From Rhodobacteraceae bacterium HLUCCA12 (GTDB lineage: Bacteria > Pseudomonadota > Alphaproteobacteria > Rhodobacterales > Rhodobacteraceae), in the NCBI GenBank assembly GCA_001314715.1, contig LJSV01000003.1, forward strand, positions 124,001 through 188,000: DNA of 64,000 nt. Reading direction: 5' to 3'. Under the pieces are notes generated by a model, which was given only the letters and a program-made list of their open reading frames with translations, was not told the DNA's origin and did not search any database. Made by a program: the position numbers and the translations under genes. Numbering within the stretch: position 1 is the first letter of the stretch; each line of letters starts with the position of its first letter. Below are positions 1 to 9,650 of this stretch, one piece after another.

Positions 1-1075
1 GGACATCGCGTGCATCGCGCACTCGGTCCGTGATCTCGGGCATGCCTGCCAGCGTCTTCAGCGCGACCAGATCGTCGGCTTCGCGCACACGGGTCAGCCA
101 GTCGTCGCGGGTCGGATGTTCCAGGCTGGCGATCAGGCGATCCAACGTGCCGAATTCCAGCCGGGCATTGCGCCACTGAAGCTTGCGCACCGGCAGAAAG
201 CGATGCGATTCGATCGCCTCGATCACTTCGGGTGCCAGCGGGCGCGCCTCGCCTGTGACACCAAAGGTGCCGGCGGTGGCATGACGCCCCGCGCGCCCGG
301 CGATCTGGGCCAGTTCGTCGGGGTTGAGCGGCCGCATGCGCCGTCCGTCGAACTTCGACGTGCCGGCGAAAGCCACGTGCTTGATGTCCAGGTTCAGCCC
401 CATCCCGATGGCATCGGTCGCCACCAGGTAATCAACATCGCCATTCTGATAAAGCGCGACCTGCGCGTTGCGCGTGCGCGGGCTCAGCGCCCCCATGACG
501 ATCGCACAGCCGCCCTTGGTGCGGCGGATCAGCTCGGCAATGGCATAGACGTTCTCGACCGAAAAGGCGACGATGGCCGAGCGCGCCGGCATCCGCGCGA
601 TCTTTTTGGACCCCGCCCAGGACAATTGCGAAAACCGTTCACGCCGGATGAACTGAACCCCGGGAACCAGCGCCGCGATCGCGCCGCGCATCGTATCCGA
701 TCCCAGGAACAGGGTCTCGTGCAGCCCGCGCGCATTGAGCAGCCGGTCGGTAAAGACATGCCCGCGATCGGGATCGGCGCAAAGCTGGATCTCGTCGATG
801 GCGATGAAATCGGCGCCGATCTCCAGCGGCATCGCCTCGGTCGTGCAGACCCAGTACTGAGTGCGCTCGGGCACGATGCGCTCTTCGCCGGTCACCAGCG
901 CCACGACCGACGGGCCGCGCAGCGCGACGATCCGGTCATAGACCTCGCGCGCCAGAAGCCGCAGCGGCAGGCCGATCACGCCAGTGCGATGCGCCAGCAT
1001 CCGTTCGATCGCGTAATGCGTCTTGCCGGTATTCGTGGGTCCCAGAACCGCCGTGACCCGCCCCTTGCCTGTCAT
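1..1075 (-). CDS. SUV3-like ATP-dependent RNA helicase (C-terminus cut by window edge)
   Basis: This is the first 358 codons of a superfamily 2 helicase that runs off the left edge of the window. Translating back from an ATG at 1075, the protein opens with a Walker A loop (GPTNTGKT, residues 12-19), a DEIQ Walker B box near residue 94, and later helicase motifs VATDAIGMGLN and QIAGRAGR. This motif set and the very short N-terminus match the mitochondrial SUV3 family, whose alphaproteobacterial relatives are presumed RNA helicases. It lies downstream of and in the same direction as the TPR gene, with a 97-bp gap. The C-terminal domain cannot be seen here. Confidence 0.85.
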   Translation of the reverse strand, partial: MTGKGRVTAVLGPTNTGKTHYAIERMLAHRTGVIGLPLRLLAREVYDRIVALRGPSVVALVTGEERIVPERTQYWVCTTEAMPLEIGADFIAIDEIQLCADPDRGHVFTDRLLNARGLHETLFLGSDTMRGAIAALVPGVQFIRRERFSQLSWAGSKKIARMPARSAIVAFSVENVYAIAELIRRTKGGCAIVMGALSPRTRNAQVALYQNGDVDYLVATDAIGMGLNLDIKHVAFAGTSKFDGRRMRPLNPDELAQIAGRAGRHATAGTFGVTGEARPLAPEVIEAIESHRFLPVRKLQWRNARLEFGTLDRLIASLEHPTRDDWLTRVREADDLVALKTLAGMPEITDRVRDARDV

Positions 1076-1172
1076 CTCTCTGCCTTGATCCTCGGCGGCA
1101 AACGCCGCGCCGGCATACCGTCGTTGCGCGCTGGTTAGAATGCCGCGCCCGCCGTGTGAAGTGAAATCCGCG

Positions 1173-1736
1173 CTACAGCGCGCGCCCGGCCAGGTCCCGC
1201 TCAAGCCGCTCGACGGCCTGACGCAGGCTCGGGCGATGCGGGTTCAGCGCCAGCGCCGCGGAATAGGCCTCGCGCGCGGCTTCGGGGCGGTCGACCTGCT
1301 CCAGGATCGCGCCCATCCCGGCCAGGGCCCCGAAATGATCGGGGTTGCGCGCCAGAACCTCCTCGATATCGGCCATGGCCGGACCCAGCCGGTTCTCCAT
1401 GAAGAATGCCGTGGCGCGCGCGTTCCAGGCCTCGGCGAAATCGGGCGCGTGATCGATGACCGCGCTGAAATGGGCGATCGCGGCACCGGTATCGCCCTCG
1501 CGCAGCGCATCCTGGCCACGCTGGAACAGGTAATCGGCCACCGCCGATCCCGACTGGCTCCAGGCCCGCTGGATCTGGCGCTCGATTCGAACCCAGCGAT
1601 CCTGGTCGGGCTGCGCAAGCTGCTCCAGCAACGATTCGACATCCGGTGCCCGCGCATCCTGCGCCTGCACGACCGGCGCCGCCAGACCGATGGCTGCCGC
1701 CACGACAAGATTGAGAATTGCGCCACCTTGCGTCAT
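1173..1736 (-). CDS. Exported TPR-repeat protein
   Basis: The product is 187 residues. An N-terminal hydrophobic stretch (about residues 6-24, ending VVQAQD) looks like a Sec signal peptide, so the protein is probably periplasmic. From about residue 68 to 175 it carries consecutive TPR units, with typical phrases such as REGDTGAAIAHFSAVIDHAP and EAWNARATAFFMENR. Such proteins usually act as protein-protein adaptors; no specific partner can be named. The ATG at 1736 was chosen over a longer upstream reading because it places the signal peptide at the very start. It is divergent from the SCP2 gene. Confidence 0.8.
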   Translation of the reverse strand: MTQGGAILNLVVAAAIGLAAPVVQAQDARAPDVESLLEQLAQPDQDRWVRIERQIQRAWSQSGSAVADYLFQRGQDALREGDTGAAIAHFSAVIDHAPDFAEAWNARATAFFMENRLGPAMADIEEVLARNPDHFGALAGMGAILEQVDRPEAAREAYSAALALNPHRPSLRQAVERLERDLAGRAL

Positions 1737-1826
1737 AACCGCAAGATAGCGTGCGCGTGGAAAAATGCGAGAGCCCGCGCCACCCCGAAAGCTGCAAACG
1801 CAATCACAACCAGGACAGACAGCGCG

Positions 1827-2117
1827 ATGAGCAACGTGATCGAACAGGGCGTCGAGGCGCTCAACGAAAAACTGGGAAGCGACGGATTCGACGGCATCGC
1901 CAAATTCGAGATCGAGGACGAAGGCGCGATCGTGCTCGACAGCGATGGCGCGCGCGCCGGCGACGACGATGCCGATGTCACGCTGACCGCCTCGGCCGAG
2001 ACCTTCCGCGGCATGCTGGAGGGTAACGTGAACCCGACCATGGCCTTCATGTCCGGCCAGCTCAAGATCGACGGCGACATGTCGCTGGCGATGAAGCTCG
2101 CCGCCGTCCTGGGCTGA
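1827..2117 (+). CDS. SCP2 sterol-binding domain protein
   Basis: The 96-residue product is a single SCP2-type lipid-binding domain. It shows the characteristic acidic strand (DADVTLTASAETF) followed by the conserved ending in which GNVNPTMAFMSGQLKIDGDM leads into a lysine-leucine helix. Proteins of this family bind hydrophobic ligands such as acyl-CoA or lipids in a tunnel; the bacterial ligand is generally unknown. The ATG at 1827 gives the usual family length. The alpha/beta hydrolase starts 8 nt after its stop, so the two are probably co-transcribed and may both act on lipids. Confidence 0.85.
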   Translation: MSNVIEQGVEALNEKLGSDGFDGIAKFEIEDEGAIVLDSDGARAGDDDADVTLTASAETFRGMLEGNVNPTMAFMSGQLKIDGDMSLAMKLAAVLG

Positions 2118-2125
2118 CCGGCACC

Positions 2126-3052
2126 ATGGCATTGTCGCCCGCGCCCCTGCACAGTCACGACGGGCCAAGGGCGGGGCGGGCCTACTGGGTTCAGGCCAGC
2201 GACGGTGTGCGGTTGCGGGTCGGGCACTGGCCCGGCCAGCGCGGCACCGTGCTCGTGCTGCCGGGACGCACCGAATACATCGAGAAATATGCGCAGGTCG
2301 CTGCCGATCTGGCGCGCGACGGATGGGGCGCGCTGGTGATCGACTGGCGCGGGCAGGGTCTCTCGGATCGTCTTTGCGATGATCCGCGCCTGGGCCATGT
2401 CGGGCGCTTTTGCGACTACCAGCGCGACCTGGCCGCCCTGCGCGCGGCCGCCGATGCGCTGGGCTGCACCACCCCCGCGCCGATCCTGTGTCATTCGATG
2501 GGCGGCTGCATCGCGTTCCGCGCGCTTTGCGACGGCCTGATCCCGCCGGCCATCGCCTTCAGCGCGCCGATGTGGGGCCTGCCGATCCCGCCCACAAGGC
2601 GATTCGCGATCCGGGCGCTTGCGCTCGTGTTGCGGCCGCTGGGCCGCGACAGTCGCTACCTGCCCACGACGGGGCCGGATTACGGCCTGCCTGCGATGGA
2701 ATATCCCGACAACCCTCTGACGCGCGATCAGGCGCAGTTCGCGCGCATGAAGGCGCAGGTCGAGGCAACGCCCGCCCTGGCGCTCGGCGGCCCCAGCCTG
2801 CGCTGGGGCGCCGCCGCCCTGTCAGAGATGGCCGCCCTGGCGCGGGAAACCGCGCCTTGCGTGCCTGCGCTGATCGGCCTTGGCGGCAACGAACGGGTCG
2901 TCACACCCGAGGCGATTCGCCGCCGCGTCGGCCGCTGGCCTGACGCAGAGCTGGTCGAATACCCCGAGGCCGAACACGAATTGCTGATGGAACGCCCGGC
3001 CGTACGCGCGGATTTCCTTGCCCGCGTCCGATCCCTCTTCAACCGGGCCTGA
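2126..3052 (+). CDS. Alpha/beta hydrolase, lysophospholipase-like
   Basis: The 308-residue product has an alpha/beta hydrolase fold. It contains the nucleophile elbow CHSMGG (Ser is the nucleophile), an early oxyanion region (VLVLPGRTEYIEKY), a VIDWRGQGLSDR strand-loop typical of monoglyceride lipases and lysophospholipase L2, and a late His in EAEHELLMER that completes the triad. No signal peptide is seen, so it is presumably cytoplasmic. It follows the SCP2 gene at 8 nt. The family assignment is firm; the substrate is inferred only from similarity to PldB-like hydrolases. Confidence 0.85.
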   Translation: MALSPAPLHSHDGPRAGRAYWVQASDGVRLRVGHWPGQRGTVLVLPGRTEYIEKYAQVAADLARDGWGALVIDWRGQGLSDRLCDDPRLGHVGRFCDYQRDLAALRAAADALGCTTPAPILCHSMGGCIAFRALCDGLIPPAIAFSAPMWGLPIPPTRRFAIRALALVLRPLGRDSRYLPTTGPDYGLPAMEYPDNPLTRDQAQFARMKAQVEATPALALGGPSLRWGAAALSEMAALARETAPCVPALIGLGGNERVVTPEAIRRRVGRWPDAELVEYPEAEHELLMERPAVRADFLARVRSLFNRA

Positions 3053-3063
3053 ACGCGGCTGGC

Positions 3064-3127
3064 TTCATCTTGCCGCAAATACGCCGGGGGTGAATGGGCC
3101 GCAGGCCCAGAGGGGGCAGCGCCCCCT
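3064..3127 (+). repeat. Structured intergenic repeat, copy 1
   Basis: A 21-bp core at 3064-3084 begins TTCATCTTGCC and ends ATACGC. It is followed by a small hairpin (GGGCC, loop GCA, GGCCC, 3096-3108) and a second hairpin (AGGGGGC, loop AGC, GCCCCCT, 3111-3127). The element sits between the 3' ends of the hydrolase gene and valS, so it could serve as a bidirectional terminator. The same core and layout recur at 37222, 49767, 49943 and 57535. Confidence 0.85.
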
Positions 3128-3198
3128 GATCCGCCGCGCAGCGGCTCAAGCGGCGTCTGCGCAGCAGGCCATCGGATCGCCCGGCGCAGCCGGTGCGA

Positions 3199-6198
3199 TC
3201 ATGCCACCCGGTCCAGCCGGGCCAGAACATCCCCAAGGCGCGCGGCCTCGTCGGTCTTTTCGGCCAGTTGCTGGCGGGCTTCCGCCACCACCTCCTCTGA
3301 GGCATTGGCCAGGAAACGCGGGTTGTCGAGCCGGTTCTTCAGCCCCGCGATATCCTTCTCCAGCCGGTCGGCGGATTTGCGCAGCCGGTCGCGTTCGGCA
3401 CCGATGTCGATCACGCCTTCCAGCGGCAGGGCATAGGTCGCGCCCTCGACGGCGATGCTCAGCGCGCCCTTGGGCGCCGCGTCGGCCGGGTGCATCCCGT
3501 CGATCCGCGCCAGCCGCTCGATCAGGGCCGCGTTGCGCGCATAGGCGGTGTGGGCGGCCTCGTCCTGGTCCAGCGCCAGCATCGGCAGCTTCAGCCCCAC
3601 CGGCACCCGCATCTGCGTCCGCGCCGAGCGCACGGCCTCGATCAGCCCGATCACCCATGACATCTCCCGGTCCGCCGCCGCGTCGGCGATGTCCGGCCCA
3701 TACTCCGGCCAGTGTGCCAGCGCCGCCATGGAGGTGCGATCGCCGGTCAGGGCCCACAATTCCTCGGTGATGAAGGGCATGAAAGGGTGCAGCAGCACGA
3801 AACACTGATCCAGCACCCAGCGCGTCGTCGCGCGCGTCTCGGCGGCGTGGTCGCCATCCAGCAGCGGCTTGGCGAATTCCACATACCAGTCGCAGACCCG
3901 CCCCCAGACAAAACGATAGAGCAGATCCGCCGCATCGTTGAACCGATAGGCCGACAGCGCCTCGTCCACCGCGTGGCGGGTGCGCGCGGTCTCGCCGACG
4001 ATCCAGCGATTGACGGTCTGGCTGGCTTGCGGCGGCTGCGGCCCGGCCATCGGCACGTCATCGCCAAAGACGCCATTCATCTCGGCAAAGCGGGTGGCGT
4101 TCCACAGCTTGGTGGTGAAGTTGCGATAGCCGGTGATGCGCTGGGTATCGAGCTTCAGCACGCCGCCGAGGCTGGCCATGGCCGCATTGGTGAATCTGAG
4201 CGCATCGGCGCCGTATTCGTCGATGATCTCCAGCGGATCGACGACATTGCCAAGGCTCTTGGACATCTTCTTGCCCTTGGCGTCCCGCACCAGCCCGTGC
4301 AGATAGACGGTGTGGAACGGCACCTCGCCCACAACCGCCAGCTGCATCATCATCATCCGCGCGACCCAGAAGAACAAGATGTCCTGCCCGGTGACCAGCA
4401 CATCGGTCGGGAAATACTTCTGCAATTCCGGCGTCTGTTCCGGCCAGCCCAGCGTGCCGATCGGCCAGAGGCCCGAGGAGAACCAGGTGTCGAGGACATC
4501 GGGGTCGCGGCGAAGGATGATTCTTCGGAGTTCGGTGCTCGAGTTGACAATCGCCCAGTTAGTGCCGGTCCCATCGCACACAACTTCAAAGTGTTCCGGA
4601 TAAACCGACTTTGCCTTTGCTATAGCTTCATCTTCTGTCGCCGCACAGAAGAAGTGGCTTTGTTTGTATTCGGGCTTGCTCCAATCGGTTTCAAGAGCCG
4701 GCCCATACCAAACCGGTATCTGATGCCCCCACCACAACTGGCGCGAGATGCACCAGGGCTCGATATTCTCAAGCCAGTGGAAATAGGTGCGCTCGCCGCT
4801 TTCGGGCAGGATCCTGGTCTTGCCGCTGCGCACGGCATCCAGCGCCGGGCCGACGATTTTCGCGGTATCGACGAACCATTGATCGGTCAGATACGGCTCG
4901 ATCACGACCTTCGAGCGGTCGCCAAAGGGCTGCATGATCTTCTTGTTCTCGACCAGCGGCACCGCGTTGCCCTCGGCATCGGTCGTCATCACCGCCAGCC
5001 CCTCGTCGGTGATGGCCGCGACCACCGCCTCGCGTGCGGCGTAGCGGTCCAACCCGCGCAAGTCCTCGGGCACCAGATTGACCTGGCCGACATCGCCCGC
5101 TTCACGCTCGCCGCGCGCAATCGCGCCTGCGACCCGCGCGCTGTCCTCATAGCTCAGGCCATCCGCGCGCATTCGCGCCTTGGTGTCCATCAGGTTGTAA
5201 AGTGGGATGTCGTTGCGCCTGGCAACCGCATAGTCGTTGAAATCATGCGCGCCCGTGATCTTGACCGCGCCCGAGCCAAAGGCCGGGTCGGGGTAATCGT
5301 CGGTGATGATCGGGATCAGGCGACGGTGTTCTTTAGGGCCGACCGGGATTTCGCACAGCTTGCCGACGATGGGCGCATAGCGTTCATCGTCAGGGTTCAC
5401 CGCCACCGCGCCATCGCCCAGCATGGTTTCAGGCCGGGTCGTGGCGATCGAGATGTAGTTGCGCATCTCGCGCAGGGTGACGGTGCCGTCCTCGTCGCGC
5501 TCGACATATTCGTATTCAAAGGGTTTCCCGGTCGCCGGGTCGGTTTCAAGCGGATACTTGAAGTGCCACATATGGCCGTCAACCTCGACATTCTCGACCT
5601 CGAGGTCGGAAATCGCGGTTTCGAAATGCGGGTCCCAGTTCACCAGCCGCTGGCCGCGATAGATCAGGCCCTTGTTGTACATATCCACGAACACCTTGAT
5701 CACGGCATCGTGGAAATTGCCCTCCTCGCCCGGCGGGCAGTTCGGGGCGCCCGACATGGTGAAGGCGTTGCGCGACCAGTCGCAGCTTGCCCCCAGCCGC
5801 TTGAGCTGGTTGATGATCGTGCCGCCCGATTCCTGCTTCCAGCGCCAGATCTCGTCGGTAAAGGCCTGCCGGTCCCAGTCACGGCGCGGCGGCTTGCCCT
5901 CGGCGGCCAGCTTGCGCTCGACCACCATCTGCGTGGCGATGCCGGCATGGTCCTGCCCCGGCTGCCAAAGGGTGTCGAAACCGCGCATCCGGTGCCAACG
6001 CACCAGGATGTCTTGCAGCGTGTTGTTGAACGCATGCCCCATATGCAGGCTGCCGGTGACATTGGGCGGCGGGATCATGATGCAAAACGTCTCGGACCGG
6101 CGCGCATTGGCCCCGGCGCGAAAGGCGCCTGCCGCCTCCCAGGCGGCGGCGATGCGCGGTTCGGCCTCGGCGGCGTTGAAAGTCTTGTCCATCGTCAT
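3199..6198 (-). CDS. valS: Valyl-tRNA synthetase
   Basis: The enzyme charges tRNA-Val with valine and edits misactivated threonine. The 999-residue protein has the class I signature HMGH (residues 52-55), the KMSKS loop (about residue 645), the editing domain between them, and a C-terminal coiled coil rich in charged residues (about 930-990). The family is usually near 950 residues. The start at 6198 follows an AGGA seven bases upstream. Residues about 494-567 form a lower-G+C stretch rich in Lys, Thr and Asn that is roughly 30 residues longer than the corresponding E. coli segment; it lies just before the conserved [12 protein letters not shown] block. The reading frame is intact. Confidence 0.97.
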   Translation of the reverse strand: MTMDKTFNAAEAEPRIAAAWEAAGAFRAGANARRSETFCIMIPPPNVTGSLHMGHAFNNTLQDILVRWHRMRGFDTLWQPGQDHAGIATQMVVERKLAAEGKPPRRDWDRQAFTDEIWRWKQESGGTIINQLKRLGASCDWSRNAFTMSGAPNCPPGEEGNFHDAVIKVFVDMYNKGLIYRGQRLVNWDPHFETAISDLEVENVEVDGHMWHFKYPLETDPATGKPFEYEYVERDEDGTVTLREMRNYISIATTRPETMLGDGAVAVNPDDERYAPIVGKLCEIPVGPKEHRRLIPIITDDYPDPAFGSGAVKITGAHDFNDYAVARRNDIPLYNLMDTKARMRADGLSYEDSARVAGAIARGEREAGDVGQVNLVPEDLRGLDRYAAREAVVAAITDEGLAVMTTDAEGNAVPLVENKKIMQPFGDRSKVVIEPYLTDQWFVDTAKIVGPALDAVRSGKTRILPESGERTYFHWLENIEPWCISRQLWWGHQIPVWYGPALETDWSKPEYKQSHFFCAATEDEAIAKAKSVYPEHFEVVCDGTGTNWAIVNSSTELRRIILRRDPDVLDTWFSSGLWPIGTLGWPEQTPELQKYFPTDVLVTGQDILFFWVARMMMMQLAVVGEVPFHTVYLHGLVRDAKGKKMSKSLGNVVDPLEIIDEYGADALRFTNAAMASLGGVLKLDTQRITGYRNFTTKLWNATRFAEMNGVFGDDVPMAGPQPPQASQTVNRWIVGETARTRHAVDEALSAYRFNDAADLLYRFVWGRVCDWYVEFAKPLLDGDHAAETRATTRWVLDQCFVLLHPFMPFITEELWALTGDRTSMAALAHWPEYGPDIADAAADREMSWVIGLIEAVRSARTQMRVPVGLKLPMLALDQDEAAHTAYARNAALIERLARIDGMHPADAAPKGALSIAVEGATYALPLEGVIDIGAERDRLRKSADRLEKDIAGLKNRLDNPRFLANASEEVVAEARQQLAEKTDEAARLGDVLARLDRVA

Positions 6199-6379
6199 GT
6201 CGGCATCCTTTGGGCAGCATCCTCGGGCTTTGGCGGTGTTTAGCGCCGCATGGGAAAAAGGGAAAGGGCGCAGGCGCAGGGCATCGCCGTGGTGCCGCGT
6301 CGTCATCCGCGCACGGCCATTGCATGCGCCGCCGCCTCGCGTCACAACGGGGCGATCGCAGCAGCCAGGAAACGCCGCC

Positions 6380-7105
6380 ATGCCCCCGACCGATACCGCC
6401 GCCGGCGCAGCCCTGCTGGACAGGTTCGGGCGGATCGTGATCATCAACCTGCCCGAGCGCCCCGACCGCCGGGCGGAAATGGCGCGCGAACTGGCGCGGA
6501 TCGGGCTGGCGCTGGATCATCCGGCGGTGCAGCTTTTCCCGGCGATCCGGCCCGCGGCAACGGCAGGGTTTCCGTCGATCGGCGCGCACGGCGCTTTCCT
6601 CAGCCATCTTGGCGTTCTGGAAACCATTCTCGAACAGGGATGGGACCGTGCGCTGATCCTTGAAGACGACGTGTCGCTGGGCGCGGGGTTCGCGCGCCGT
6701 CTCGGCCCGGTGCTGGCGCAACTGAACGGGCAGGACTGGGACATGGTCTATGGCCATTGCCGCTTGCACGACCTGCCCGCGCCGAACGGGCTGGCACAGG
6801 TGCCGCCGGATCGAAGCGTGGACCTGTTGCACTTCCTGGGGATGAAGGCCTCGACGGCGCGGCTGGCCGTGCCCTATCTGCGCGCGATGCTGGCACGGCC
6901 CACGGGCAGCGCCGAGGGGGGGCCGATGCATGTCGATGGCGCCTATAACTGGTTTCGCCGGTCGCATCCGCAGTTGCGCGTCTTTGCAGCCTGCCCGCCG
7001 CTGGCGGTGCAGAGGCCGTCGCCCAGCGACATCGCCGCGTCCCGCTGGCATCATCGGCTGCCGGGGCTGCGTGCCCTTTCGCGCCTGTGGCACGGTGCGC
7101 GCTAG
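6380..7105 (+). CDS. Glycosyltransferase family 25 (LPS-type)
   Basis: The 241-residue protein matches the LPS glycosyltransferase family 25. It opens with the typical strand [12 protein letters not shown], has a conserved HGAFLSH and an acidic [10 protein letters not shown] motif, which in this family stands for the nucleotide-sugar and metal site. It lacks a signal peptide and is probably cytoplasmic, adding a sugar to lipopolysaccharide or a related glycan; donor and acceptor are unknown. The ATG at 6380 has AGGA upstream. It is divergent from valS and its stop overlaps the convergent SGNH-like gene by 4 nt. Confidence 0.8.
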   Translation: MPPTDTAAGAALLDRFGRIVIINLPERPDRRAEMARELARIGLALDHPAVQLFPAIRPAATAGFPSIGAHGAFLSHLGVLETILEQGWDRALILEDDVSLGAGFARRLGPVLAQLNGQDWDMVYGHCRLHDLPAPNGLAQVPPDRSVDLLHFLGMKASTARLAVPYLRAMLARPTGSAEGGPMHVDGAYNWFRRSHPQLRVFAACPPLAVQRPSPSDIAASRWHHRLPGLRALSRLWHGAR

Positions 7106-8238
7106 GATCCGCGAACGCCGGTGCCCCGATACCCGGTCACGACCCGCCACACCAGATCCTGCGCCCAGTCCACCAGTTCGGGTGCCGCCTGCCGGTCCGG
7201 GCCGGGCAGGCCGCGCGGATCGCGGGCATAGATCACGGCATAATGGGTCAGCGCGACCAGCCAGGCGCCCATGGGCGACAGGTGAATGTCATCGGTGAAC
7301 AACTGGCGGATGTCGCTCAGGCCAGCCGGGGCCTCGCCCGCCTCGATCGCGTCATGGACCTCGGCCATGACCAGCGTGGCGGGGATCATGCGCATCGGCG
7401 GCGCCCCCTCGGGGCGGTTGGCGTTGACTTGGGCCATGATCGCCTCCCACCCGGCGAATTCGCGGTCCAGCCGTTCGCGCCAGGGCAAATCGCGGTCGGG
7501 GTCGCCGTGGGTGTCATGCCCCGGCCCGGTATCGAGCGAGACCCATGTCGCATAAAGCAACACCTCGGCCCCCTGCCCGTCCGCGCCGTTTTCCCAGCCG
7601 TGGCGCGCCCAGCGAAGGGCCTCTTCGTCGCTGTTGTGCCAGGGCCGCGTGCCCGACAGGGCAACGCGCTCGGTCTGGACCATCACGTCGAAATCGCCGA
7701 TATCGGTGCGCGCATCGGGCGGATGGGTCCGGTTGTTCCAGCGCCAGTCCATCGGCGCGCCCGGAATCGTCGAAAGCGCGATGGTGCCGGCCGGGCCGCC
7801 GGCCGCCCGCACCAGTTGCGGCAGCGCGCGATCCATCGGGTCGGTCAGGCTGTGCCCGGACAGGATGACCCGCCGATCCAGGGGTTGTGGACCCACTGCA
7901 GGCGGCATCGGAACCTCAGACCCGTCCTCTGCCCGCGCATCCGAGGTCGTGCCCGTCTCTGCGCCGGCGCTTGCCTCTTGGGGTGCGGGATCGGCGTTGT
8001 CGGTGCCCGTCTCATCGGTTCCCGAATCGCCTGAGCCCGGCAACGCTGCGCGCGCCTCGCGTCCCTCATCGCCGGACGCGCGACGCTCAGTGGCTGGCTG
8101 CCGGGCGGGCGCGGGCTCAACCAGCATGCCCTGCGCTCCGTCTGACACCGACAGCCGGCCCGGCCCGCCAGCGCCAAGCCAGGCCGTCAACGCACCCAGC
8201 ATGAACAGGGTCGCAACCAGAACCGATGCTGCGCGCAT
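7102..8238 (-). CDS. Exported SGNH/GDSL-like hydrolase with disordered linker
   Basis: The product is about 378 residues. It begins with a signal peptide or membrane anchor (about residues 4-26), followed by roughly 80 residues of low complexity rich in Ala, Gly, Glu, Asp and Thr. The catalytic part starts at about residue 120 with ILSGHSLTDP, where GHSL would supply the nucleophilic Ser, and ends with DDIHLSPMG, which carries the Asp and His expected of SGNH hydrolases. I chose the ATG at 8238, not the in-frame GTG at 8244, because GGTGGAG is correctly spaced only for the ATG. It may be a periplasmic esterase; the substrate is unknown. Confidence 0.65.
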   Translation of the reverse strand: MRAASVLVATLFMLGALTAWLGAGGPGRLSVSDGAQGMLVEPAPARQPATERRASGDEGREARAALPGSGDSGTDETGTDNADPAPQEASAGAETGTTSDARAEDGSEVPMPPAVGPQPLDRRVILSGHSLTDPMDRALPQLVRAAGGPAGTIALSTIPGAPMDWRWNNRTHPPDARTDIGDFDVMVQTERVALSGTRPWHNSDEEALRWARHGWENGADGQGAEVLLYATWVSLDTGPGHDTHGDPDRDLPWRERLDREFAGWEAIMAQVNANRPEGAPPMRMIPATLVMAEVHDAIEAGEAPAGLSDIRQLFTDDIHLSPMGAWLVALTHYAVIYARDPRGLPGPDRQAAPELVDWAQDLVWRVVTGYRGTGVRGS

Positions 8239-8365
8239 AGTCACTCTCCACCTTGCAAGAACTCACCATAGCGCCGATCCCGGATCGCGGCAAAGCATCT
8301 GTCGGCTTGCCAATGTCATTGCGAGCGGCAAGGCGCTGGGCTAAGCCGACGACGAGGAGAGCGCG

Positions 8366-9037
8366 ATGCCCGATTTCGATACCGTTCTGCGCACCCGTCA
8401 ATCGGTGCGCGGATATACCCCGCAACCGTTGACGCGCGCGTTGATCGACGAGGTCTTTTCGCTCGCCGCGCTTGCCCCGTCGAATTGCAACGTGCAGCCG
8501 TGGCAGGTGCATGTCGTCTCGCGCGCGGTGTTGCGGGCGTTGGGGCACGCAATGACCGAAGCCGCGCGATCCGGCCAACCGCCCGCACCGGACGTGCCGA
8601 TGATCAGCCGCTACGAGGGCCCGTTTCGCCACCGCCAGATCGACGCCGCAAAGGCGCTGTACGGTGCCATGGGCATCGCGCGCAACGACCACGACGGGCG
8701 CGCGGCGGCGTTCCTGCGCAACCTCGATGCCTTTGGCGCCCCGCATGCGGCATTCCTGTTCTTGCCCGAAGGGTTCGACCTGCGCGAGGCCGCAGACCTT
8801 GGCGGCTATGCCCAGACCCTGATGCTGGCAATGGCAAGCCGCGGGATCGGAAGCTGCGCCCAGGGCGCGCTGTCGCTCTATCCCGAGATCGTCCGTGCCC
8901 ATCTGGGGCTGGTGCAAGGGCCGCGGCTGATCATGGGCATTGCCTTTGGCTACAAGGATCCCGACCACCCGGCCAATGCCGCACACACCGATCGGGCCGC
9001 GCTGGCCGATATCGTGCACCATCACGGCGACACCTGA
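8366..9037 (+). CDS. Nitroreductase family protein
   Basis: The 223-residue protein belongs to the FMN-dependent nitroreductase family. It carries the N-terminal RTRQSVRGY motif that contacts FMN phosphate, the APSNCNVQPW segment and the GGYAQTLMLAMASRGIGSC helix. Such enzymes reduce nitro groups, quinones or flavins with NAD(P)H. The start has GAGGAG at a good distance. It is convergent with allA across a perfect 8-bp hairpin. The family is certain; the physiological substrate is not. Confidence 0.88.
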   Translation: MPDFDTVLRTRQSVRGYTPQPLTRALIDEVFSLAALAPSNCNVQPWQVHVVSRAVLRALGHAMTEAARSGQPPAPDVPMISRYEGPFRHRQIDAAKALYGAMGIARNDHDGRAAAFLRNLDAFGAPHAAFLFLPEGFDLREAADLGGYAQTLMLAMASRGIGSCAQGALSLYPEIVRAHLGLVQGPRLIMGIAFGYKDPDHPANAAHTDRAALADIVHHHGDT

Positions 9038-9038
9038 G

Positions 9039-9060
9039 CAGGGCCGCCGCAACGGCCCTG
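9039..9060. terminator. Hairpin between convergent nitroreductase and allA
   Basis: CAGGGCCG (9039-9046) and CGGCCCTG (9053-9060) form a perfect 8-bp stem with a 6-nt loop. It lies in the 30-bp gap between two converging genes and has no clear T-run on either side. A bidirectional terminator role is inferred. Confidence 0.55.
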
Positions 9061-9067
9061 GAGGCAA

Positions 9068-9562
9068 TCAACCGGACACGATCTGCCAGGGGTGATCGAA
9101 CCAGTGTTCCTCAAGGTTGGGGCTTTCGCCGATGCGATCCACCACGGCGAACAGCCCCGGTGCAGCAAGCGGCGTCAGAACACCGTGCCAGGTGCCGCGC
9201 CGCAGATTGATCGCCTGCGCACCATCGGTGACAAAGGCGCGCGGCGCATACGCGGGCGAATGCGCCACGACAACCAGAAACGGATGCGCCGTCATCGGGA
9301 TGAAGGCTTGCGAGCCCTGCGGATGGCGCTCGATCATCTCAAGCCGATATGGCAGGGCGCGCGGCTCGGCCAGAAAGATCGAGATCCCGGCCCGGCCGGG
9401 CGGCACCGTTTCAGACCCGAAGTCAAGCGCGGCGCGATCGTGAAAGCGCCCGCAAAGTCCCTGGTTGGTGATCCTGTCGGGCGGCCCACTGGCCTCAAGC
9501 ACGTCGCCAAACGGGGCAAAGGCGGTCGCCGTCAGGGGTTCTGTGCAGACGGTGCGGGTCAT
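9068..9562 (-). CDS. allA: Ureidoglycolate lyase
   Basis: This enzyme splits ureidoglycolate into glyoxylate and urea, the last step of the allantoin route. The 164-residue product has the family length and the motifs FAPFGDVLE near the start, ERHPQGSQAFIPM in the core, INLRRGTWHGVL, and VDR near the end. It is the last gene of a minus-strand set fused-PuuE/UraD, AllE, AllA. A gap of 88 bp separates it from allE. The ribosome-binding site is weak, but no other start gives the family N-terminus. Confidence 0.9.
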   Translation of the reverse strand: MTRTVCTEPLTATAFAPFGDVLEASGPPDRITNQGLCGRFHDRAALDFGSETVPPGRAGISIFLAEPRALPYRLEMIERHPQGSQAFIPMTAHPFLVVVAHSPAYAPRAFVTDGAQAINLRRGTWHGVLTPLAAPGLFAVVDRIGESPNLEEHWFDHPWQIVSG

Positions 9563-9650
9563 GGCAGGAACCTGGTTTCGAACAGGGGCAGGGTCATCGC
9601 GGGTGCGGGCAAGCGCGTGCCAGACATATGTTTTCGCTTTACAGGAACGA

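Noticed and set aside
3712-6243. Open frame of 843 codons on the plus strand
   Set aside because: It is a mirror of valS with no recognisable domain or ribosome-binding site.
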